A stretch of DNA of 27,495 nt, from positions 1 through 27,495 of the forward strand of contig DVIM01000066.1 of assembly GCA_018711265.1 (NCBI GenBank), given 5' to 3'. This document shows, piece after piece, positions 21,944-27,495 of the stretch. The notes under the pieces were generated by a model. That model was not told the DNA's origin, ran no database searches, and was given only the letters and a program-made list of their open reading frames with translations. Position numbers and translations under genes: made by a program. Position 1 is the stretch's first letter, and each line of letters opens with the position of its first letter. The DNA is from Spyradocola merdavium. GTDB taxonomy: Bacteria > Bacillota > Clostridia > Christensenellales > UBA1750.

Positions 21944-22153
21944 ATGCCCCTGACAATGGCACAGCCGGGCGAAACGGTCGTCATCCGCAAGATCACCGGC
22001 AAGGACGAGGTGCGCCAGCACCTGGCCGAGCTGGGATTCGTCGTGGAGGAGCCGGTCACCGTGGTCAGCGCCATCGCCGGCAACCTGATCCTCAAGGTGA
22101 AGGACAGCCGCATCGCGCTGGACAAAGAGATGGCTTGCCGCATCATGATTTAG
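21944..22153 (+). CDS. feoA: FeoA family protein (first copy)
   Basis: 69 residues from the second of two consecutive ATGs; ATG 21944 is six bases after AGGGAGG (21931-21937), ATG 21941 only three. It has the small SH3-like FeoA fold: PGETVVIRKITG, then RQHLAELGFVVEEPVTVV, NLILKVKDSRIALDKEMACRI. FeoA is a cytoplasmic partner that modulates the FeoB ferrous-iron transporter. It is the first gene of feoA-feoA-feoB-p12-regulator, under iron-type operators. Confidence 0.9.
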   Translation: MPLTMAQPGETVVIRKITGKDEVRQHLAELGFVVEEPVTVVSAIAGNLILKVKDSRIALDKEMACRIMI

Positions 22154-22167
22154 GAGGAGGAGAGAGC

Positions 22168-22389
22168 ATGAAGACACTCAAGGACGCCAAGGTCGGCCAA
22201 ACGGTCGTGGTCGCGCGCCTGCACGGCGAAGGCCCTGTCAAGCGCCGCATCATGGACATGGGCATCACCAAGGGCGTGGAGCTGCACGTCCGCAAGGTGG
22301 CGCCGCTGGGCGACCCCATGGAGCTGAACGTGCGCGGCTACGAGCTGAGCGTGCGCAAGGCCGACGCAGAGATGATCGAAATCGCTTGA
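22168..22389 (+). CDS. feoA: FeoA family protein (second copy)
   Basis: 73 residues; ATG 22168 behind GGAGGAGGAG, 14 bp after the first copy. Typical FeoA features: KVGQTVVVARLHGEGPVKRRIMDMGITKGVELHVRKVAPLGDPMELNVRGYELSVRKADAEMI. It is closer to the canonical FeoA sequence than the first copy (M-D-M-G-I-x-x-G and G-D-P followed by the Y-x-L-S-x-R strand). Two FeoA proteins before one FeoB is common in Clostridia. A terminator and an operator follow before feoB. Confidence 0.93.
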   Translation: MKTLKDAKVGQTVVVARLHGEGPVKRRIMDMGITKGVELHVRKVAPLGDPMELNVRGYELSVRKADAEMIEIA

Positions 22390-22395
22390 CCGAAG

Positions 22396-22416
22396 GGCGG
22401 CGGGGACCGCCTTTTT
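22396..22416 (+). terminator. Terminator/attenuator between feoA2 and feoB
   Basis: GGCGG pairs with CCGCC over a 6-nt loop, followed by TTTTT. It starts 7 bp after the second feoA and should reduce, not abolish, read-through into feoB. Confidence 0.7.
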
Positions 22417-22445
22417 CCAAACAGTTTGGTTAGGAGAGACTAACG
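22417..22445 (+). promoter_or_regulatory. Third operator dyad, before feoB
   Basis: GGTTAG-GAGAGA-CTAACG (22428-22445) has the same spacing as the operators at feoA. It overlaps a second dyad CCAAAC-A-GTTTGG (22417-22429). The ribosome binding site of feoB starts in its last bases. I see no convincing -35/-10 pair here. Confidence 0.65.
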
Positions 22446-22462
22446 AGGAGGAGCAAGGGCTT

Positions 22463-24634
22463 ATGCGTATTACAATCGCCCTGGCGGGCAATCCGAACAG
22501 CGGCAAGACCACGCTGTTCAACGACCTGACGGGCAGCTCCCAGTACGTGGGCAACTGGCCGGGCGTGACCGTGGAAAAGAAGGAAGGCCGCCTCAAGGGG
22601 CACAAGGACGTCGTCATCCAGGACCTGCCGGGCATCTATTCCCTGTCGCCCTACACGCTCGAGGAGGTCGTGGCGCGCAGCTACCTGGTCAAGGAGCGGC
22701 CGGACGCGATCCTCAACATCGTGGACGGAACGAACATCGAGCGCAACCTGTACCTGACCACGCAGCTGATCGAGCTGGGCATTCCGGTGGTTGTGGCCAT
22801 CAACATGATGGACCTTGTGCGCAAGAACGGCGACAAGATCGACATCGTTAAGCTCGGCCAGGAGCTGGGCTGCCAGGTGGTCGAGATGAGCGCGCTCAAG
22901 GGCCAGGGCAGTATGGAGGCCGCAAAGGCGGCCGTGGCCGCGGCGCAGGAAAAGAAGGCCGGCGAGCACCCGCACGTCTTCACCGGCAGCGTCGAGCACG
23001 CCATCGCCCACATCGAGGAATCCATCTCCGGCAAGGTCGACGACGCGAGCCTGCGCTGGCACGCCATCAAGCTCTTTGAGCGGGACGAAAAGGAACTGGA
23101 GGAGGTGCAGCTCGACTCGGCGCTCAAGGCGCACATCGAGGCGCACATCGCCGACTGCGAAAAGGAGCTGGACGACGACGCGGAGAGCATCATCACCAAC
23201 CAGCGCTACGCCTACATCAGCCGCGTCGTGGAGCGCTCGGTCCGCAAAAAGGCCGCAAAGCACGCGCTGACGGCCTCGGACAAGATCGACCGGATCGTCA
23301 CGAACCGCATCCTCGCCCTGCCCATCTTCGTGGTCGTCATGTGGGCGGTGTACACCATCGCCATGGGCGGCACGCCCGTCTCCATCGGCACCATGGCCAC
23401 GGACTGGACGAACGACGTCCTGGTCGGCGAGTGGATCTGCGGAAACCTCGGCGCGTGGATGGAGAGCATCGGCTGCGCGGCGTGGCTGACGGGCCTGGTC
23501 GTGGACGGCATCGTCGCCGGCGTCGGCGCGGTCATCGGCTTTGTGCCGCAGATGCTGGTGCTGTTCTTCCTGCTGTCGATCCTGGAGGACGTGGGCTACA
23601 TGGCGCGCATCGCGTTCATCATGGACCGCATCTTCCGCCGGTTCGGCCTGTCGGGCAAGAGCTTCATCCCCATGCTGGTGGCCACCGGCTGCGGCGTGCC
23701 CGGCATCATGGCCTCCCGCACGATTGAAAACGACCGCGACCGCAAGATGACCATCATGACCACCGGTTTCATCCCCTGCGGCGCGAAGATGCCCATCATC
23801 GGCCTGTTCGCCGGCGCGCTCTTCGGCGGCAGCGGCTGGATCGCCACCTCCGCCTACTTCATCGGCGTGGCCGCGGTCATCGTCTCGGGCATCATCCTGA
23901 AGAAGACCAAGCTCTTTGCGGGCGACCCGGCGCCCTTTGTTATGGAGCTGCCCGCCTATCACATCCCCTCCGCCAAGAACGTCCTGCACGCGACCTGGGA
24001 GCGCGGCTGGAGCTTCATCAAGCGCGCGGGCACGGTCATCCTGGCCTCCTCCGTCGTGCTGTGGTTCCTGCAGGGATTCGGCTTTGTGGACGGCGTCTTC
24101 GGCATGGTCGAGGACAACAACGCCTCGCTGCTCGCCTCCATCGGCAACGTGGTCGCGCCGATCTTTGCGCCCCTGGGCTTTGGCACCTGGCAGGGCGCGG
24201 TGGCGACGTTCACGGGCCTCATCGCCAAGGAGAACGTCGTCTCCACCTTCGGCGTGCTGTACGGCTTTGCCGAGGTCGCCGAGGACGGCGCGGAGATCTG
24301 GAGCCTGCTGGCCGGCGACTTCACGGCGCTGACCGCCTACAGCTTCATGATCTTCAACCTCCTGTGCGCCCCCTGCTTTGCGGCCATGGGCGCCATCAAG
24401 CGCGAGATGAACAACGCCAAGTGGACCTGGATCGCCATCGGCTACATGTGCGGCTTTGCCTACGTGGTCGCCATGATCGTCTACCAGCTGGGCATGCTCT
24501 TCAGCGGACACTTCGGCGTGGGCACGGTCGTCGCCCTGCTGCTCCTTGCGGGCCTGATCTACCTGCTCCTGCGCAAGAACAAGTACCAGGACGCGCCCCT
24601 GAAGGCGCCGGCCCGCTCGGTCGCGTCGCGGTAA
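22463..24634 (+). CDS. feoB: FeoB ferrous iron transporter
   Basis: 723 residues; ATG 22463 is nine bases after GAGGAGGAG. The N-terminal G domain has G1 GNPNSGKTT (9-17), the G2 region GNWPGVTVEKKEG, G3 DLPG (54-57) and G4 NMMD, followed by the helical GDI-like region. The membrane part follows from about residue 280 with two gate-like repeats, including the conserved cysteine stretches ATGCGVPGIMASRT and FIPCGAKMPI. Length is typical for clostridial FeoB. It imports Fe(II) across the cytoplasmic membrane, driven or regulated by GTP. No FeoC domain is present. Confidence 0.97.
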   Translation: MRITIALAGNPNSGKTTLFNDLTGSSQYVGNWPGVTVEKKEGRLKGHKDVVIQDLPGIYSLSPYTLEEVVARSYLVKERPDAILNIVDGTNIERNLYLTTQLIELGIPVVVAINMMDLVRKNGDKIDIVKLGQELGCQVVEMSALKGQGSMEAAKAAVAAAQEKKAGEHPHVFTGSVEHAIAHIEESISGKVDDASLRWHAIKLFERDEKELEEVQLDSALKAHIEAHIADCEKELDDDAESIITNQRYAYISRVVERSVRKKAAKHALTASDKIDRIVTNRILALPIFVVVMWAVYTIAMGGTPVSIGTMATDWTNDVLVGEWICGNLGAWMESIGCAAWLTGLVVDGIVAGVGAVIGFVPQMLVLFFLLSILEDVGYMARIAFIMDRIFRRFGLSGKSFIPMLVATGCGVPGIMASRTIENDRDRKMTIMTTGFIPCGAKMPIIGLFAGALFGGSGWIATSAYFIGVAAVIVSGIILKKTKLFAGDPAPFVMELPAYHIPSAKNVLHATWERGWSFIKRAGTVILASSVVLWFLQGFGFVDGVFGMVEDNNASLLASIGNVVAPIFAPLGFGTWQGAVATFTGLIAKENVVSTFGVLYGFAEVAEDGAEIWSLLAGDFTALTAYSFMIFNLLCAPCFAAMGAIKREMNNAKWTWIAIGYMCGFAYVVAMIVYQLGMLFSGHFGVGTVVALLLLAGLIYLLLRKNKYQDAPLKAPARSVASR

Positions 24635-24665
24635 TCGCCACAAAAAACTCCCCTGTTGCGGCTTT

Positions 24666-24695
24666 GGCCCCGGACAGCCGGCCCGGGGCCCTTTT
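24666..24695 (+). terminator. Hairpin with short T-tract between feoB and the p12-type gene
   Basis: GGCCCCGG pairs with CCGGGGCC over a 9-nt loop, then CTTTTG. With only four T residues it is probably a partial terminator that lowers expression of the two small downstream genes. Confidence 0.55.
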
Positions 24696-24720
24696 GAAAA
24701 ACGGAAAGGAGGAAGGACCC

Positions 24721-24891
24721 ATGCTCGCCTACCTTGCACAAAACCTGCCCACCCTCATCGGGGCGGCCATCGTCCTTGCGGTGCTGGCCCTGGTCACGGT
24801 CAAGATGGTCCGCGACCATCGGGCGCACAAGGGCGGCTGCGGCTGTGGCTGCGACGGCTGCCCCAACGCCGGGGCGTGCCACCCCAAGTGA
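24721..24891 (+). CDS. FeoB-associated Cys-rich membrane protein (p12 family)
   Basis: 56 residues; ATG 24721 behind AAAGGAGGAAGG. One membrane helix (about 10-29, LPTLIGAAIVLAVLALVTV) is followed by a basic stretch and a GGCGCGCDGCPNAGACH tail with five cysteines. This is the small protein (PF12669-type) usually found next to feoB in Bacillota, probably handling iron or assisting FeoB at the membrane. Its TGA overlaps the GTG start of the next gene. Confidence 0.92.
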   Translation: MLAYLAQNLPTLIGAAIVLAVLALVTVKMVRDHRAHKGGCGCGCDGCPNAGACHPK

Positions 24892-25247
24892 GCGCGGCGC
24901 TGGAGTTGACGGGCACGCATGTGAAGTACCTGCTGGTCATCTACGAGATCGGCCAGGCGGGACAGAGCGTGTCCTCCGCGGATGTGGCCAAGCGCCTGGA
25001 GGTGTCCAGGCCCTCGGTCACGCGGATGCTGAACGTGCTGACGGAGAAGGGCTTGACCGAAAAGGCGCGCTACGGCAAGATCGCGCTCACCCCGGCGGGC
25101 GAGCGCGTGGCCGAGCGATGCGTCCGCCAGATCGAGCGCATGGCCCGCCTCCTCCCCCAGACGGGCCTGCGGCTCACCCCCTCCGAGCTCCGGCGCGCGG
25201 CGGCCGCCATGGCAGGGGCGCTGCCCGCGCGATGTTTCCTGGACTAA
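24888..25247 (+). CDS. Second DtxR-like (MntR-type) winged-helix regulator
   Basis: 119 residues from GTG 24888, whose last two bases are part of the previous TGA (GTGA overlap), so it is probably translated by coupling; there is no strong ribosome binding site of its own. The helix-turn-helix and wing are clear (YLLVIYEIGQAGQSVSSADVAKRLEVSRPSVTRMLNVLTEKGLTEKARYGKIALTPAGERVAERC), as in the N-terminal part of DtxR/MntR proteins. The C-terminal part is short and lacks the H-rich metal-binding pattern of the divergent regulator at 21336-21731. It may autoregulate the feo operon by a metal-independent or heteromeric route (inference). Confidence 0.85.
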   Translation: MSAALELTGTHVKYLLVIYEIGQAGQSVSSADVAKRLEVSRPSVTRMLNVLTEKGLTEKARYGKIALTPAGERVAERCVRQIERMARLLPQTGLRLTPSELRRAAAAMAGALPARCFLD

Positions 25248-25251
25248 GGCG

Positions 25252-25284
25252 AAAAAAGAGGCGGATGGATTCCGCCTCTTTTTT
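25252..25284 (+). terminator. Terminator of the feo operon
   Basis: GAGGCGGA pairs with TCCGCCTC, extended by A/T pairs, with loop TGGAT, followed by a run of seven T residues. It starts five bases after the last stop codon. Confidence 0.95.
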
Positions 25285-25349
25285 TCGCGCGCGGGAGGGG
25301 GTGGCGGGGAGCCAGGGTTTGTGTTATGCTTAAGACGGAAGAAAAAAAG

Positions 25350-25375
25350 CTCTGCCGCGCGGCTGCGCGGCGGAG
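25350..25375 (+). promoter_or_regulatory. Leader hairpin overlapping the ribosome binding region of the LOR/SDH gene
   Basis: CTCTGCCGCGC pairs with GCGCGGCGGAG over an 11-bp stem (one T/G) with loop GGCT. Its 3' arm contains the first GGAG of the double ribosome binding site; a second GGAGG (25378-25382) stays free. The rest of the gap 25285-25349 shows no clear promoter (only a TATGCT at 25325). Confidence 0.6.
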
Positions 25376-25384
25376 GGGGAGGAT

Positions 25385-26482
25385 ATGGAAATGGCTTTGC
25401 AGCTTACGCCCTATGCCGCGCCGGACTTTGCGGCCCTGGGGCTCAACGGGGCGCCGGACGCCCGCTTTGCGCGCGCGCCCAAGGACGGCGTCGCGCCGGA
25501 AAACTACCACGCGATGAGCATTTTCCCGGAGTATTTCCGCGTGGGCGGGCGCTGGATGCTCGCCGAGGAGTCGCGCATGGACTGCGTCGCGGTGCTGGAG
25601 GGCAACCGCATCGACGTGCGCGAGCCGCGCCGCCTGCGCGCCGGGGACGCGGTGATCGTCGGCCGGAGCGAGGACGGCAGCGAGGGCATCCTCGTGTGGC
25701 CCAACGGCTTTGACGCCGGCCGGAAGCGCGGGGACGTCTTCGCCTTCCGCCAGGGACGCAGCCGCGAGACCGCCTTCAGCCGCGACTACGACGAGCTCTA
25801 CGACGTGCTCCGCCACGATCGCGAGCACGGCAAGATCGTCTGGGTGCTCGGCCCGGCCTTCGCCTTTGACAGCGACGCCCGCCGCGCCTTCTCCAAGCTC
25901 GTGGAGAACGGCTACGTCTCCGCGCTGCTGGCCGGCAACGCCCTGGCCACGCACGACCTGGAGGCCGCCTACCTGCACACGGCCCTCGGCCAGAACATCT
26001 ACACCCAGGAGAGCGCGCCCCTGGGCCACTACAACCACCTGGACACCATCAACCGCGTCAAGTACCACGGCTCCATCCCCGCCTTCCTGGAGAAGGAGCA
26101 CATCGACAACGGCATCCTCTACCAGTGCGTGCGCTGCGGCGTGCCCTTTGTGCTGGCCGGGTCCATCCGCGACGACGGCCCCCTGCCGGAGGTCTACGGC
26201 AACGTCTACGAGGCGCAGGACGCCATGCGCGCCCAGGTGCGCACGGCCACGACCGTCATCTGCATGGCCACCATGCTCCACACCATCGCCACCGGCAACA
26301 TGACGCCCAGCTTCCGCGTGCTCGCGGATGGGACCGTGCGCCCGGTCTACTTCTACTGCGTGGACATCTCGGAGTTCGCCGTCAACAAGCTCAGCGACCG
26401 CGGCAGCCTCTCGGCCCGCGGCATCGTGACCAACGTGCAGGACTTCGTCGTGACGTTGGCCAAGGGACTGGAAATCTGGTGA
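25385..26482 (+). CDS. TIGR00300/LOR-SDH domain protein (archaeal-type ornithine cyclodeaminase-like)
   Basis: 365 residues from ATG 25385 (GGAGG 25372-25376); ATG 25391 with GGAGG 25378-25382 is equally possible. The C-terminal 230 residues match what I know of the LOR/SDH conserved domain: IVWVLGPAFAF, YVSALLAGNALATHDLEAAYLHTALGQNI, GHYNHLDTINRVKYHGSI, CVRCGVPFVLAGSIRDDGPLP, AQDAMRAQ, MATMLHTIATGNMTPS and VDISEFAVNKLSDRGS. Characterised relatives are NAD-dependent ornithine cyclodeaminases of methanogens and the C-terminal part of cyanobacterial arginine dihydrolases. The reaction here may be ornithine to proline plus ammonia, but this is not proven. A radical SAM gene follows 12 bp later. 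Confidence 0.82.
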   Translation: MEMALQLTPYAAPDFAALGLNGAPDARFARAPKDGVAPENYHAMSIFPEYFRVGGRWMLAEESRMDCVAVLEGNRIDVREPRRLRAGDAVIVGRSEDGSEGILVWPNGFDAGRKRGDVFAFRQGRSRETAFSRDYDELYDVLRHDREHGKIVWVLGPAFAFDSDARRAFSKLVENGYVSALLAGNALATHDLEAAYLHTALGQNIYTQESAPLGHYNHLDTINRVKYHGSIPAFLEKEHIDNGILYQCVRCGVPFVLAGSIRDDGPLPEVYGNVYEAQDAMRAQVRTATTVICMATMLHTIATGNMTPSFRVLADGTVRPVYFYCVDISEFAVNKLSDRGSLSARGIVTNVQDFVVTLAKGLEIW

Positions 26483-26494
26483 GGAGGGGAATCC

Positions 26495-27495
26495 GTGTTC
26501 CAACACATCACCGTCTGCCTGGACATGCGCGGCTGCCCCAACCGCTGCCGGCACTGCTGGATCGGCCACGCGCCGAACGCACGCCTGCCCAAGGAGGCCC
26601 TGATCGCGCTTGCGGAGGCGTTCCGCCCCTTCGCCCAGAGGCTGACGGTCTACGACTGGTACCGGGAGCCGGACTACGGGGACGACTACCGGGAGATGTG
26701 GGAGCTGTGCGGCAGGCTTTCCGACGCGCGGCCGGAACACTTTGAACTGGTCAGCTTCTGGCGCCTGGCGCGCAACCCGGACTACGGGCCGTATCTGGCC
26801 TCGCTCGGCGTGCGCCGGGCGCAGCTCACGCTCTTTGGCGGCCGGGCGCGCACGGACCAGTACACCGGGCGGGCGAACGCCTTTGCGGAGATCCTCCAGG
26901 CCGTGGAGGCGCTCCTGCAAAACCGCATCGCGCCGCGCATCCAGGTCTTTGTCAACAAGGAGAACCTGGGCGAGCTTGCGCAGGTGGAGGCGCTGGTGCG
27001 CGACCTGGACCTGGAGGCGCGGTGCCGGGCCTTTGGCGAGGACTTCGACCTCTTCCTGCACCAGGGCTCCTGCGACGGGGAGAACGAGAAGCTCTACGAC
27101 ATCCGCGTCACCCCGGAGGACCTGGAGAAGATCCCGCCCGCCCTCGCGGCGCGCACACTGCGGTACCTGCAAAGGGAGAGCCTGCAGCAGGTCTTCGGCA
27201 GGACGGAGCAGGCGCTCTGCGCGGAGCTGCGGGCGGACAAATCCACCGCGAGCCTCGCGGCGCCCGACCCTGTGTTTTACGTCGACGCAGCGTTTGACGT
27301 CTATCCCAACTTCACCGCGCCCGCGCCGGCCTGGCGCTTGGGGAACGTGCGCGTCGACGGCGCGGAGGCGATCCTGAAAACCTACGCGCAGGACGGGAGC
27401 GCCGCGCAGCGCGCGCGCCGCACGATCCCCCTGTGCGACCTGGCGGCCGCGCAGGGGGACGGGCGCAGCCAGCGGCTCTTTGGCCGGGACGACTA
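26495..27495 (+). CDS. Radical SAM protein (3' end beyond the window)
   Basis: Starts at GTG 26495 after GAGGAGGGGA, and the frame stays open for 333 codons to the window edge. The cluster motif is near the N-terminus: C14-P-N-R-C18-R-H-C21-W, the C-x3-C-x2-C signature that binds the 4Fe-4S cluster and S-adenosylmethionine. Later segments (RRAQLTLFGGRARTDQYTGRANAFAEIL, then APRIQVFVNKENL) resemble the barrel strands of SPASM/anaerobic sulfatase-maturase-like proteins. The C-terminal part has a D-V-Y-P-N strand as in the Y-P-C region of such proteins, with N in place of C. Function unknown; its target could be the product of the preceding gene or an unseen peptide. Confidence 0.85.
   Translation, partial: MFQHITVCLDMRGCPNRCRHCWIGHAPNARLPKEALIALAEAFRPFAQRLTVYDWYREPDYGDDYREMWELCGRLSDARPEHFELVSFWRLARNPDYGPYLASLGVRRAQLTLFGGRARTDQYTGRANAFAEILQAVEALLQNRIAPRIQVFVNKENLGELAQVEALVRDLDLEARCRAFGEDFDLFLHQGSCDGENEKLYDIRVTPEDLEKIPPALAARTLRYLQRESLQQVFGRTEQALCAELRADKSTASLAAPDPVFYVDAAFDVYPNFTAPAPAWRLGNVRVDGAEAILKTYAQDGSAAQRARRTIPLCDLAAAQGDGRSQRLFGRDD

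Overview
The window is very GC-rich, densely coding DNA from a Bacillota genome. The likely source is a high-GC, gut-type member of the Clostridia, possibly close to Christensenellales, but no marker gene here fixes the lineage. The supports are strong AGGAGG-type ribosome binding sites, TTGACA-17-TATAAT promoters, a BlaI/M56 sensor pair, a clostridial feoA-feoA-feoB-p12 operon, a MutS2-type protein and several URO-D-fold methyltransferase relatives. Long reading frames on the opposite strand (up to about 1,000 codons) are GC shadows of the real genes.

Layout. 1-4005: tail of a probable corrinoid-activation (RACo/DUF4445) protein, then three URO-D-fold proteins and a small P-loop kinase, closed by a terminator. 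4043-6382: cupin, aldo/keto reductase and carboxymuconolactone-decarboxylase operon. 6382-6515: tRNA-Arg(CCT) on the minus strand with a consensus promoter. 6563-10686 (minus): MBL-fold hydrolase, a MutS2-family ATPase without an Smr domain, and an alpha/beta hydrolase. 10697-15345 (plus): amidohydrolase, glycerate kinase, a 101-bp structured tandem-repeat array and a GH36/GH27-like glycosidase. 15515-17883 (minus): LacX-type aldose epimerase and ADP-ribosylglycohydrolase. 17892-21333 (plus): BlaI-type repressor and a very large M56 sensor. 21336-25284: DtxR/MntR-type regulator (minus) divergent from a ferrous-iron uptake operon that ends in a second DtxR-like regulator. 25350-27495: TIGR00300 (LOR/SDH) enzyme and a radical SAM protein cut by the window edge.

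The two most interesting signals are not protein genes. First, the 370-nt leader of the MutS2-family gene has its own promoter, an 8-codon ORF with a near-perfect ribosome binding site, an intrinsic terminator, and six segments that can pair in two exclusive ways (1:2, 3:4, 5:6 or 2:3, 4:5). This is the layout of a ribosome-controlled transcription attenuator, placed before a gene whose relatives act on stalled ribosomes. Second, the region between glycerate kinase and the glycosidase holds five copies of a 101-bp unit plus one diverged copy. The copies differ by changes that keep the same hairpins, as expected for a repeated structured RNA. I do not recognise that RNA.

Other regulation visible directly: GGTTAG-N6-CTAACC dyads at the feoA promoter and again before feoB, with an intrinsic terminator between feoA2 and feoB; and two GTCKA-N7-TAGAC dyads over the blaI promoter and start region.
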